From positions 1-54,039 of the forward strand of contig JAFPWH010000010.1 in the NCBI GenBank assembly GCA_017395065.1: a stretch of 54,039 nt of DNA, in the 5' to 3' direction. The notes beneath the pieces are model-generated. The model saw only the letters and a program-made list of their open reading frames with translations, searched no databases and was not told the origin of the DNA. The position numbers and the translations under genes are program-made. This DNA is from Clostridia bacterium (GTDB lineage Bacteria > Bacillota > Clostridia > Christensenellales > Aristaeellaceae). Positions 16,713 through 25,189 of the stretch are shown here, in pieces (position 1 is the first letter of the stretch; every line of letters starts with the position of its first letter).

Positions 16713-17687
16713 ATGAAGGCAGCAAGACAGCAGGCGAAGCGGCCCGCGGCGCGCGGCGGCAAAAGGCCGCCCGCAAGACCCGCGGCAAGGCGCGCACGTG
16801 CCCCCCACCGGGGCGCCGCCGCGTTTTTGCTGCTTTTGATACTGCTCAGCGCCATCCTGCTCGTCGGCGTCGTCAACGCCCGCACCGTGCGCGTCCGCTA
16901 CGGCGAAGCGAAGCTCAAAAATCTGGACTACCGGCTGGACGGCGTGAAGATCCTGTACCTTAGCGACCTCAAAATGAGCTCCGTAACCGACGCGAAAAAC
17001 GCCGTAAAGCTCGTAAAGCGCTTAAACGAGCTCGGACCGGACCTGATCCTGCTCGGCGGCGACCTGACCGGCGACGGGTATCTAAGCGGCGTAAAGAAGC
17101 TGCTGGGCCTCGCGGACGACGAGGGCCTCGAAAACGAAAAGCGCGCCGCGCTGGACAATTTTCTGCTGGGACTCGACGAAATAAACGTAAAATACGGCGT
17201 CTACGCGGTCGCGGGCGACGGAGACCCGGCGCTCACCGCCGCCGAATCCCGCCGCGCGAACTTTCGCTTTCTGAACGACGAGGCCGCGCTGATCAACATA
17301 AACGGCGGCATACTGCCCGTCTACGGCGCGCGCACCCCGCAGATCGATCTGAGTAGCACCGGCATCGGCGCGATGCTCTTCCTGTTTCACGATCCCGCGA
17401 TCTACAAGACCGCCGCGCTCAAGGCCAGCGAGCGCAATTCCGAGGCGGACAGCTATCTTTTCCTGAGCGGCCACGCGCTGGGCGGACAGGTGAAGATCGG
17501 CTCCTTCTGTCTGAAATACCCGGAGTACGACCGCGATTTCGGCGCGAAGGCGAACGAATACGGCCTCTACGCCGACGGAAGCGGCATACGGATGCTTCTG
17601 AGCGAAGGAATAGGCACCGAGGGCCTGCCGATCCGTCTCGGCACGCGCCCGAGCGCCTACCTCATCACGCTCAGGCGCAAGGTTTAG
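16713..17687 (+). CDS. Membrane-anchored metallophosphoesterase-like protein, metal site degenerate
   Basis: 324 aa. A very basic N-terminus (residues 1-33), a membrane span at ~36-54, and an outside domain that follows the YkuE-type metallophosphoesterase fold: LYLSDLK (81-87), GGDLTGDG (115-122), VAGDGD (166-171), LFHDP (224-228) and SGHALGGQ (252-259). The canonical motifs SDLH, GNHD and GHTHGGQ have lost metal ligands (H to K, NH to DG, second H to L), so it probably has reduced or no phosphoesterase activity. ATG 16713 with GAGGTGC upstream. Divergent from the DUF5711 gene; the ABC pair follows after a parS site. Confidence 0.65.
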   Translation: MKAARQQAKRPAARGGKRPPARPAARRARAPHRGAAAFLLLLILLSAILLVGVVNARTVRVRYGEAKLKNLDYRLDGVKILYLSDLKMSSVTDAKNAVKLVKRLNELGPDLILLGGDLTGDGYLSGVKKLLGLADDEGLENEKRAALDNFLLGLDEINVKYGVYAVAGDGDPALTAAESRRANFRFLNDEAALININGGILPVYGARTPQIDLSSTGIGAMLFLFHDPAIYKTAALKASERNSEADSYLFLSGHALGGQVKIGSFCLKYPEYDRDFGAKANEYGLYADGSGIRMLLSEGIGTEGLPIRLGTRPSAYLITLRRKV

Positions 17688-17700
17688 ATTTAAGATATAA

Positions 17701-17716
17701 TGTTTCACGTGAAACA
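17701..17716. other. parS ParB-binding site 2 (perfect)
   Basis: TGTTTCACGTGAAACA is a perfect 16-bp palindrome identical to B. subtilis parS. It lies between the phosphoesterase-like gene and the ABC exporter genes, touching a TATAAT at 17696-17701. Confidence 0.92.
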
Positions 17717-17802
17717 TTTTGGAATACATCCCCAAAGACGAGCAAATACGCCGACCGACCCCCTGTGAAACACATCTCCCGCAGCTAAAAAACAAAAGCG
17801 CC

Positions 17803-19518
17803 ATGATCAAAGATTTTCTTAAAAAATTCGGCTGGAACTACATACCCGGCTTCGCGCTGATGATCGTCTGCTCCTGGATACAGACGCGCGCGCCGCTTGC
17901 GCTGGGCAAGGCGGTGGAGCTCGCCGTGCAAAGGGACGCGGACGCGTTTTTTCCGGCGGCGCTTAGCATACTGTACATCGCGCTTGGCGTGTTCGTGACG
18001 CGCTTCGGCTGGCGCTGGTTCGTCGTGCGCACCTCGCGCGAAATGGAGGTCTTCCTGCGCGACCGGCTCTACACGCACCTGATCAACCTGCCCGTGGGCT
18101 TTTATTCCACGGCCCGCAGCGGCGACCTCATGGCCTACGCGATCAACGACGTGGGCTCGGTCAGGATGCTGTTCGGCATGGTGTTCGCGCAGTTCGTAAA
18201 TTCCGTCTCTTCCCTCATCTTTTCCGTCAGCGAAATGAGCGCGGGCATCCATCCGCGCCTGACGCTCTTTGCGCTTTTGCCCCTGCCCGCAGCGCTCGTG
18301 ATCGTGCTTTTGCTCGGCCGCATCGTGCGCCTTCGCGCAAAGAAAGCGCAGGAAATGTTCTCGCTGCTCTCCGGCCACGTCCAGGAAAACATAAACGGCA
18401 TGCGCGTGCTCAAGGCCTTCGCGCAGGAAAAGCCGCAGTATAAGGAATACGAAAAAGAGAGCCTCGAAAAGCTCGGCGCCAACAAGCGCTGGTACTACGC
18501 CGCCGCGTGGATGGACCCGCTGATCAAGACGGTCTTCGGCGTAAGCTACGCCGTCGGGCTGATCTACGGCGGGCGGCTGGTGATGGACGGCGTCATCGCC
18601 CTTCGGGACTACATCGCCTTCAACTCCTACCTCACGATGGTCACGACGCCGATCATCACGATCGGCCGCGTCAACAACAACCTGCAAAAGGGGCTGGCCA
18701 GCTACAGGCGCTTAAAGCTTCTGATGGACGAGCCCACCGAGAGCGAATTCGACTTAAACGACGACGGCGGGCCGCTGGGGAAGGACATCGAGGTAAAAGA
18801 CCTGACCTTCCGCTACGCTATCGGCACCCGCGACGCGCTGAGAAACATAAGCTTTACGCTCAAGCCCGGCAAAATGCTCGGCATCGTCGGCCCCACGGGC
18901 TCGGGAAAGAGCACGGTGCTGTCGCTTTTGCTCAAGCTGTTTCGGACCCAGCGCGGCATGCTGTTTATCGGCGGACAGGACATAAACGACGTGCCCGCCG
19001 AGCGCATACGCAAGTGCGTCGGCTACGTCCCGCAGGACGGCTTTCTGTTCGACGAGAGCATAGAGGAAAACGTGCGCTTTTTCTCGAACGCGGACACGGA
19101 CGAGGTCAGAAGCGCCCTCGAAACCGCCGGCATGAAGGGCGACCTCGAGCGCATGCCCGAGGGGCTCGAAACGCGCTGCGGCGAAAGGGGAAATCACTTG
19201 TCCGGCGGGCAGCGCCAGCGCGTCGCCCTCGCGAGAGCCCTCGTGCGAAAGCCCGACATACTGCTGCTCGACGACACGCTCTCCGCCGTGGACAACGTGA
19301 CGGAAAAGCAGATCCTCGAAAACTTGAAAGACAGGCTGCGCAACTTAAGCTGCATCGTCATCTCCCACCGCCTGAGCGCCGTAGAGCACGCCGACGAGAT
19401 CATCGTGCTGGACGACAGCGCGTGCGTCGAACGGGGAACGCACGAGGAGCTGCTCAAAATAAACGGCCTGTACGCGAAAATGTACCGCCTCCAGCAAAAG
19501 GGCGACAAATCCGCCTGA
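17803..19518 (+). CDS. ABC exporter half-transporter, YheI-like (degenerate Walker B)
   Basis: 571 aa: an exporter-type membrane domain (six spans, ~15-300) then an ATPase domain. Walker A GPTGSGKST, signature LSGGQ and Walker B LLLDD are visible; the catalytic glutamate after Walker B is Asp (LLLDDTLSAVD), as in the degenerate site of heterodimeric exporters. Its partner follows after 46 bp. The start is taken as ATG 17803 (MIKDFLKKFGWN matches family N-termini); an upstream TTG at 17719 has no good ribosome binding site. Substrate unknown; related pairs move drugs, lipids or peptides outwards. Confidence 0.88.
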   Translation: MIKDFLKKFGWNYIPGFALMIVCSWIQTRAPLALGKAVELAVQRDADAFFPAALSILYIALGVFVTRFGWRWFVVRTSREMEVFLRDRLYTHLINLPVGFYSTARSGDLMAYAINDVGSVRMLFGMVFAQFVNSVSSLIFSVSEMSAGIHPRLTLFALLPLPAALVIVLLLGRIVRLRAKKAQEMFSLLSGHVQENINGMRVLKAFAQEKPQYKEYEKESLEKLGANKRWYYAAAWMDPLIKTVFGVSYAVGLIYGGRLVMDGVIALRDYIAFNSYLTMVTTPIITIGRVNNNLQKGLASYRRLKLLMDEPTESEFDLNDDGGPLGKDIEVKDLTFRYAIGTRDALRNISFTLKPGKMLGIVGPTGSGKSTVLSLLLKLFRTQRGMLFIGGQDINDVPAERIRKCVGYVPQDGFLFDESIEENVRFFSNADTDEVRSALETAGMKGDLERMPEGLETRCGERGNHLSGGQRQRVALARALVRKPDILLLDDTLSAVDNVTEKQILENLKDRLRNLSCIVISHRLSAVEHADEIIVLDDSACVERGTHEELLKINGLYAKMYRLQQKGDKSA

Positions 19519-19564
19519 AAAACCGTACTGTGACGCGCCCGACAGATAAAGCAAGGAAAAGAAA

Positions 19565-21352
19565 ATGACCGTACAAAAACCCCAAAAGCATTCGAACGCT
19601 CTGTGGCTTATGAGCCTCATGCGCCCCTACGCGCTCAGACTCCTGATCGCCGTGTTTCTGATGCTGCTCGCAAACCTCGCAGAGCTCATCAAACCGCGCA
19701 TCTACGCCGTCATCATCGACGATTTTCTGCCCGCCGCCGCGGGCGGACAGAAGATGGCCGCCGCCGGGAGCTTTCTGATCGGTACGATCGAGGGGCTGGG
19801 CATCAGCTATTTCGCGGTGATCTTCGTTTCCGCGTTCTCTTCGCTGCTGCACACGCGCATGGTGACGTCCGTTTGCCAGAAGATTCTGCACGAGACGCGC
19901 ATGAAGCTGTTCGACCACATCCACCGGATGAAGCTTCAGGACCTGGACGCGCAGGGCAGCGGACGGCTTCTGACCCGCGCCACCAACGACGTCGAGGCGC
20001 TGGACGAATTCTACGGCGACGTGCTGGGCGGGCTGATCCGCGACGTGTTTTTGCTGATCGGCATCGTGGCCATGATGCTTTCGATGAACGTAAAACTCGC
20101 GCTGACGGGCTTTGCCGCCGTGCCGGTCATCGTGCTGATCACGGTGCTTTGCCGCGGCGCGCTCAAGCGCAACTTCGTAAAAATGAAGGCGATCATCGGC
20201 AAAATCAACGGCTTTATCGCCGAAAGCCTGAGCGGCATCCGCGTCATCAAGAGCTTTTCCCGCGCGAAAGAAAAATGCGCCCAGCTGTACAAGCTGGACA
20301 GGGATTACCGCAAAACCACGATGTTTCAGGTGTTCATAAACGGAATATTGCGCCCCGTGATGGAGGTCGTGAACTCCGCGGCGACCGTCGCGGTGCTGCT
20401 GGTGGGCTACAGCCTCGCGGGCGGGGACGCCTCGATCGCCGAGGCCGGCGTGCTGGTCGCCATGACGACCTATATCCGCCAGTTTTTCGAGCCGATCAAC
20501 GACCTCGCGGAAAAATACAACACCGTGCAGTCGTCCCTCGTCTCGGCCGACCGTATCCGAAGCCTGCTTCTGAGCGACGATCAGCTCGAAAAGGACGACG
20601 AAAACGGCTACGCGATGCCCATCGTCGGCGACATCGAATTTAAGGACGTGTGGTTCGCCTACAACGACGAAGACTGGGTGCTCAAGAATCTTACGTTTCA
20701 CGTGAAACATGGCCAGCGCGTCGCCTTCGTCGGCGCGACGGGCGCCGGCAAAACCACGATCATTTCGCTTTTGTCGCGCTTTTACACGGTGCAGAAGGGC
20801 GAAATTCTGATCGACGGCGTGAACGTGAACGACTGGAAGCTCTCCGCGCTCCGAAGCGGCATCGGCGTCGTACTGCAGGACGTGTTCCTTTTCGTGGGGA
20901 GCGTCGCCGACAACGTGCGCATCCACGCGGACATCAGCGACGAAGAGGTGCTCGAAGCGCTGAGACTCAGCCGCGCGGACACCTTCGTAAGCCGCCTGGA
21001 CGGGGGCCTTAACCACATGGTCTCCGAGCGCGGCGCGGCGTTTTCGACCGGCGAAAGGCAGCTGATCTCCTTTGCCCGCGCGATCGCGCACAAGCCCGCG
21101 ATTTTGGTGCTGGACGAAGCCACCGCGAACATCGACAGCGAGACCGAGCGGCTCATCCAGGCCTCGATCGACGACATCTCCCGCGGCAAGACCGCCGTGT
21201 TCATCGCCCACCGCCTCGGCACGATCCGCTTCTGCGACCGCATCTACTACCTCGAAAACGGCTCGATCGCCGAAAGCGGCACGCACGAAGAGCTCATGCG
21301 CCTGAAAGGCAAATACGCCGCGCTGATCGAAAGCGCAAAGGAAGGGGAGTAA
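19565..21352 (+). CDS. ABC exporter half-transporter, YheH-like (degenerate signature)
   Basis: 595 aa with six membrane spans and a C-terminal ATPase. Walker A GATGAGKTT and Walker B ILVLDEATANID (Glu kept) are intact, but the signature motif is FSTGE rather than LSGGQ. Combined with the Asp of the partner gene this gives one degenerate and one consensus ATP site, the hallmark of heterodimeric exporters such as YheI/YheH. ATG 19565 after a short AAGGAAAAG. A parS-like site lies within the ATPase coding region (20694). Substrate unknown. Confidence 0.88.
   Translation: MTVQKPQKHSNALWLMSLMRPYALRLLIAVFLMLLANLAELIKPRIYAVIIDDFLPAAAGGQKMAAAGSFLIGTIEGLGISYFAVIFVSAFSSLLHTRMVTSVCQKILHETRMKLFDHIHRMKLQDLDAQGSGRLLTRATNDVEALDEFYGDVLGGLIRDVFLLIGIVAMMLSMNVKLALTGFAAVPVIVLITVLCRGALKRNFVKMKAIIGKINGFIAESLSGIRVIKSFSRAKEKCAQLYKLDRDYRKTTMFQVFINGILRPVMEVVNSAATVAVLLVGYSLAGGDASIAEAGVLVAMTTYIRQFFEPINDLAEKYNTVQSSLVSADRIRSLLLSDDQLEKDDENGYAMPIVGDIEFKDVWFAYNDEDWVLKNLTFHVKHGQRVAFVGATGAGKTTIISLLSRFYTVQKGEILIDGVNVNDWKLSALRSGIGVVLQDVFLFVGSVADNVRIHADISDEEVLEALRLSRADTFVSRLDGGLNHMVSERGAAFSTGERQLISFARAIAHKPAILVLDEATANIDSETERLIQASIDDISRGKTAVFIAHRLGTIRFCDRIYYLENGSIAESGTHEELMRLKGKYAALIESAKEGE
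20694..20709. other. parS-like site 3 inside the ABC gene (1 mismatch)
   Basis: CGTTTCACGTGAAACA, one mismatch at the outermost base. It is read in frame as TFHVKH just before Walker A of the YheH-like ATPase, so the site is kept inside coding sequence. Confidence 0.75.
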
Positions 21353-21364
21353 GGGAATTATTTC

Positions 21365-21391
21365 AAAAGGCGGCGCATTTGCCGCCTTTTT
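21365..21391. terminator. Bidirectional intrinsic terminator
   Basis: AAAAGGCGGC, loop GCATTT, GCCGCCTTTTT: a GC stem with A/T runs on both sides, between the convergent ABC (ends 21352) and Nudix (ends 21398) genes. It can end transcription from either direction. Confidence 0.88.
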
Positions 21392-21397
21392 CCTCTT

Positions 21398-21895
21398 TCA
21401 GGCTTCCCTGCCTTCGCAGGCCTTCGCAAATTCCTCTTCGCTCAGAAACGCGCTTTTTACCAGCTTGTCGCCGTCATAATGCAGCTGCAGCCGGAAAAAA
21501 TCGTCGTCGCGGGACAGCTTTTCAAGAAAGATCGCGTCGCCCTCCCAGAGGTTCAGCCGCGTGATCTCGTTTTTCGGCACCCATTTCAGTTCGCCCTCGT
21601 CGCACTCGTGCATCTCTCCGGCAAAGCTTTTGCAGGTGAACAGGTGCATGAGCTCGTCCTCGAAGGGGCCGTTGATCCCGAACAGCACGATCCCGCGGTA
21701 TTCGAGGCTTTGGGCATAAAGCCCCGTCTCCTCGCGCATCTCCCGCGCGGCACATTCGGCGGGCGTTTCGCCTTTTTCCAGCTTTCCGCCCACGCCGATC
21801 CATTTTCCTTTGTTTACGTCCTTTTCCTTCTTGACGCGGTGGAGCATCAGGTAGCAGCCGTCCTTTTCGACGTAGATCAGGGTCGTGGCGATCAT
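21398..21895 (-). CDS. Nudix hydrolase (MutT/8-oxo-dGTP type)
   Basis: 165 aa. The Nudix box GKLEKGE...REMREETGL (residues 37-59) matches Gx5Ex7REUXEExGU, giving the Mg-binding glutamates. The N-terminal TTLIYVEKDGCYLMLHR and the GKWIGVGGKLE run resemble 8-oxo-dGTP diphosphatases, which clean the nucleotide pool; other NTP substrates are possible. ATG 21895 is preferred, with GGGAGG 5 nt upstream, over the longer reading to 21949. Single gene between a terminator and the promoter of a divergent gene. Confidence 0.88.
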   Translation of the reverse strand: MIATTLIYVEKDGCYLMLHRVKKEKDVNKGKWIGVGGKLEKGETPAECAAREMREETGLYAQSLEYRGIVLFGINGPFEDELMHLFTCKSFAGEMHECDEGELKWVPKNEITRLNLWEGDAIFLEKLSRDDDFFRLQLHYDGDKLVKSAFLSEEEFAKACEGREA

Positions 21896-21972
21896 GCTTT
21901 CCTCCCGAACGTTTTTTCTCATTGTATGCCGTATTCCGGCGCTTGTCAATCCGCTTTTTTTCGCGGCGGGGA

Positions 21973-22001
21973 TTGAAAAGCGCTTTCGTTCATGGTATAA
22001 T
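21973..22001 (+). promoter_or_regulatory. Promoter for the DUF1508 gene
   Basis: TTGAAA (21973-21978), 17-bp spacer, TATAAT (21996-22001), 36 bp upstream of the start codon. The leader then carries AAAAGGAGG as a strong ribosome binding site. Confidence 0.85.
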
Positions 22002-22037
22002 CATCGTGGCTTAACAGAATAAAAGGAGGATTCACTC

Positions 22038-22409
22038 ATGGGCAAATTTGTCATCAGAACGGTTCCCAGCGGCATAAAGTTCGATCTCAAGGCCACCAAC
22101 GGCGAAGTCATCGCGACCAGCGAAGTCTACAAGACCAAGGCCAATTGCTTAAACGGCGTCGCCAGCGTAAAGAAAAACGCGCCGATCGCGGGCGTAGAGG
22201 ATCAGACCCAGCCCGATTTTGCGAAGGTCAAGCATCCCAAGTTCGAAATCTACACCGACAAGTCCGGCGAAATCCGCTTCCGCCTCAAGGCCACCAACGG
22301 CGAGATCATCGCCACCAGCGAAGGCTACAAGAGCATGAAGAGCTGCGTAAACGGCGTGGAATCCGTAAAAAAGAACGCCGCCGACAGCGAGACGGTGGAA
22401 GAGGAATAA
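22038..22409 (+). CDS. DUF1508 (YegP-like) tandem-repeat protein
   Basis: 123 aa with two copies of the DUF1508 domain (about 3-50 and 63-112). Each contains FxLKATNGEVIATSE and, near its end, C-[LV]-NGV-x-SVKKNA. Family members such as YegP are small, soluble and abundant; function unknown. ATG 22038 with AAAGGAGG and a consensus promoter suggests strong expression. Followed by a large hairpin array. Confidence 0.9.
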   Translation: MGKFVIRTVPSGIKFDLKATNGEVIATSEVYKTKANCLNGVASVKKNAPIAGVEDQTQPDFAKVKHPKFEIYTDKSGEIRFRLKATNGEIIATSEGYKSMKSCVNGVESVKKNAADSETVEEE

Positions 22410-22421
22410 ACGGCACAAACA

Positions 22422-22942
22422 GCAGGCGGCGGCAATCTGCCGCCGCTTTGCGTTACCTTCGCGGCAATCTGCCGCCATAATCCCTGCGCATAAAATGCCG
22501 CCGCAACAGTGGATTCAAGCCTCGTATTTCTCCGTAGCGGCGGCAATCTGCCGCCACAATCCCTGCGTACAAAACGACGCCGCAATAGTGCCGCCAAGCC
22601 CCGTATCTCTCCGTAGCGGCGGCAACCTGCCGCCACAAACATTTCAAATACGTACAAACGCGACGTAAAACGCAATTTCCCGCGTACCCGTATGGGCCAT
22701 GGCTTGGCGCGGCGTTGGTGCTTTAATGCGGTTTTTTCTGCGTATACGCAATGTCCATGGCGGCAGGTTGCCGCCGCTACGGATTGGCACATTGTTGGTG
22801 CTTTAATGCGCTGTTTCCTGCGTATACGCAATGCCCATGGCGGCAGGTTGCCGCCGCTACGGATCGGCGCTTTGTTGGTGCCTTAATGCGCTGTTTTCTG
22901 CGTATACGCAATGCCCTGTGGCGGCAGGTTGCCGCCGCTACG
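22422..22942. repeat. Mirror-image hairpin array E (4 forward, 3 reverse)
   Basis: Forward cores at 22428, ~22460 (truncated), 22539 and 22618; inverted cores at 22759, 22839 and 22920, 80-81 bp apart. Between the two blocks is a CGTACCCGTATGGGCCATGG junction. GCGTATACGCA occurs in each inverted unit. The array fills the gap between the convergent DUF1508 and purB genes and ends just before a perfect parS. Confidence 0.9.
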
Positions 22943-22998
22943 GATTGGCGCAGCGGTGGTACTTATATGCGTTTTTCGTGCGCCGCCCCGCGCTTCAA

Positions 22999-23014
22999 TG
23001 TTTCACGTGAAACA
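22999..23014. other. parS ParB-binding site 4 (perfect)
   Basis: TGTTTCACGTGAAACA, identical to B. subtilis parS, four bases beyond the end of purB. It is the last of four such sites in 8.3 kb. Confidence 0.92.
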
Positions 23015-23017
23015 TCC

Positions 23018-24457
23018 TCACACGCTGATCGCTTCGTCCGCCTCCTGCGAAAGGGCGTCCGCGTTCTTTTGGAGCACTTCTTTTACGCGCGCCGTGTATC
23101 TTTCGGTCTGCGCTTCGGCCATGCCGCTGATGCGGCCTTCGGAAATGATCCTGTCGATGTCCTCGCGGGTCAGATCGAACGCGGGGTCGCCCAATATCCT
23201 GCTCAGCAGGTCGTTGTCCGCGCCCTCGGCCTTTACGGCCTTGCCCGCGGCCACGGAATGCAGGCGGATGCGCTCGTGCAGCGCCTGCCTGTCGCCGCCT
23301 TTCTTAACGCAGTACATCAGTATGTTCTCGGTCAGCATGAAGGGAAGCTCTTCGCTCAGGTGCTTTTCGATGACTTTCGGGTAGACGGTCAGGCCGCTGA
23401 TCACGTTTTTGTATAGCCTGAGCACGCCGTCCGCGGCCAGAAACGCCTCCGGCACGCTGATCCTGCGGTTCGCGGAATCGTCCAGCGTCCTCTCCATCCA
23501 CTGCGTGCCGGCGGTCACGGCGGGGTTGAGCGCGTCGCAGAGGATGTAGCGGCTGAGAGAACAGATGCGCTCGCTGCGCATCGGGTTTCGCTTGTAGGCC
23601 ATCGCCGAGGAGCCGACCTGGCCCGCCTCGAACGGCTCGTCGACTTCCTTCATGTGCGAGAGCAGGCGGATGTCGGTCGCGAACTTCATGGCGCTCTGCG
23701 CGATGGAGCTCAGGGCGCTCAGTACCAGATAGTCGAGCTTTCTCGTGTAGGTCTGGCCGCTCACCTCGAAGGCGCTTTCGAAGCCGCACTTTTCGCAGAT
23801 GAGCTGTTCCAGCTTTATGACCTTCTCCTCGTCGCCCTCGAAAAGGCTCAGAAAGCTCGCGCCTGTGCCCGTCGTGCCCTTGCAGCCCAAAAGCTTTAAG
23901 CGCCCCAGCGTAAAGTCCAGCGTCTCCAGATCCATCATCAGGTCCTGAAGCCAGAGGCAGGCGCGCTTGCCCAGGGTCGTGGGCTGTGCGGCCTGAAAGT
24001 GCGTGTAGGCCAGCGTCACGAGCGCCTTGTGCTCGCAGGCGAAATCGCACACGGCCTTCATCGTCTGCAGCAGCCGCACGCGGACGAGCTCCAGAGCTTC
24101 CTTCATAAGGATCACGTCCGTGTTGTCGCCCACGAAGCAGCTCGTCGCTCCCAGATGGATGATCGCCTTGGCTTTTGGGCACTTGAGGCCGAACTCGTAG
24201 ATGTGCGCCATCACGTCGTGGCGCACCTCGCTTTCGCGCTTTCGGGCGACTTCGTAGTCGATGTCGTTTACGTGCGCGCGCATCTGATCGATCTGCTCGT
24301 CCGTAATGTCCAGCCCCAGCTCCTTTTGCGCCTCGGCCAGGTACACCCAGAGCCTGCGCCAGGTGGAAAACTTGTGGTCGTCCGAAAAGATGAACTGCAT
24401 CTTTTTGCCCGCGTACCGGGCGCAGAGGGGATTGACGTAGCTTTGGGTCTCGCTCAT
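23018..24457 (-). CDS. purB: Adenylosuccinate lyase
   Basis: 479 aa. Fumarase/aspartase-superfamily enzyme that splits fumarate from SAICAR in the IMP pathway and from adenylosuccinate in AMP synthesis. Visible marks are the signature GSSAMAYKRNPM at 282-293, the conserved His segment YTHFQAAQPTTLG (151-163) and GTTGTGAS (194-201). ATG 24457 has AAAGGAG upstream. It lies 30 bp downstream of the S24/S26-like gene, so shares its transcript, and is separate from the main pur operon 2.4 kb away. A perfect parS lies just beyond its stop. Confidence 0.95.
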   Translation of the reverse strand: MSETQSYVNPLCARYAGKKMQFIFSDDHKFSTWRRLWVYLAEAQKELGLDITDEQIDQMRAHVNDIDYEVARKRESEVRHDVMAHIYEFGLKCPKAKAIIHLGATSCFVGDNTDVILMKEALELVRVRLLQTMKAVCDFACEHKALVTLAYTHFQAAQPTTLGKRACLWLQDLMMDLETLDFTLGRLKLLGCKGTTGTGASFLSLFEGDEEKVIKLEQLICEKCGFESAFEVSGQTYTRKLDYLVLSALSSIAQSAMKFATDIRLLSHMKEVDEPFEAGQVGSSAMAYKRNPMRSERICSLSRYILCDALNPAVTAGTQWMERTLDDSANRRISVPEAFLAADGVLRLYKNVISGLTVYPKVIEKHLSEELPFMLTENILMYCVKKGGDRQALHERIRLHSVAAGKAVKAEGADNDLLSRILGDPAFDLTREDIDRIISEGRISGMAEAQTERYTARVKEVLQKNADALSQEADEAISV

Positions 24458-24487
24458 GGATAAACGCTCCTTTGCTTTATGGTCGAA

Positions 24488-24955
24488 TCAGCGCCGCCCG
24501 AGCAGCTTTTTGAGCGGCCCGAGCAGCCCGAGGCGCTTGAGGGTAACGTAAACGAAGCGGCGCGCGCGGTTTTTGAACAGCCGCAGGGGATAGATCGCGT
24601 GCCAGAAGCGCGCGTAGCGCAGATAATTGGGGTCGGCGCAGGAAACGGTCCTGCCTTTGCGCGTGAACTGCGTAAGCACGCCGACCACCGCCTTAAACGG
24701 CACTCTTTCGAGCGCGAAGGTGTTGTCGCCGCGGATTACGTACCAGCCGTCCCGCACGGCCAGCACCCTGTGCAGAACGTACTTGTCCCCGCGCCTGTAC
24801 AGCGCGACGTCGTACTTTTTCAAAGGCCCCTTCGGCCTTTCGATCACCACGACGCTCTTGCTCTGCGTAAGCATCGGACGCATGCTCGCGCCGCGCGTCG
24901 TGTACACGATGCGCCCGTCCTTCGCAAGCAGCTCCTCAAACGTCCTTTCCGACAT
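24488..24955 (-). CDS. S24/S26-like peptidase domain protein
   Basis: 155 aa. Contains the Ser-containing SMRP motif (S24, P27), a YDVALYRR strand, YVLHRV (H62-R63) and YVIRGDN (72-78), as in S24/S26 domain proteins where His replaces the lysine of type I signal peptidases (SipW-like). The C-terminus (~105-155) is basic with no clear membrane span; the ordinary N-terminal span of signal peptidases is absent. A role in cleaving a secreted or translational precursor is possible but the substrate is unknown. Co-transcribed with purB. A palindrome, GGTAAACTTTTACC, lies near 24986-24999 before it. Confidence 0.7.
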   Translation of the reverse strand: MSERTFEELLAKDGRIVYTTRGASMRPMLTQSKSVVVIERPKGPLKKYDVALYRRGDKYVLHRVLAVRDGWYVIRGDNTFALERVPFKAVVGVLTQFTRKGRTVSCADPNYLRYARFWHAIYPLRLFKNRARRFVYVTLKRLGLLGPLKKLLGRR

Positions 24956-25189
24956 AGATCGCGCTACCGCCCCATTTTAGTATACGGTAAAAGTTTACCA
25001 CAAAAACGGATCAACTGCAAGGCGGGAAGAGGGGTTTTTGCAGGGAAGGAGGAAAAATAACGGAAAGCGGGGAGAAGGGTTTTTGCGGGGAAGATGGAAG
25101 AATAACAGAAGGCGGAACTTTCTGCGTACAGGAAACGCCCCGGCAGCCCGGAGATCATCGCCAAAGCGCTGCAGCGCGGTCATATTCGT

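Noticed and set aside
17719-17802. TTG start for the first ABC gene at 17719
   Set aside because: No ribosome binding site, would begin inside the parS flank, and the ATG at 17803 gives the family N-terminus.
19454-21286. 610-aa antisense ORF over the second ABC gene, and other long antisense ORFs (1191-2450, 28111-29106, 32939-34204)
   Set aside because: High-GC codon bias opens the opposite frames; compositions are low-complexity and the plus-strand genes have clear families.
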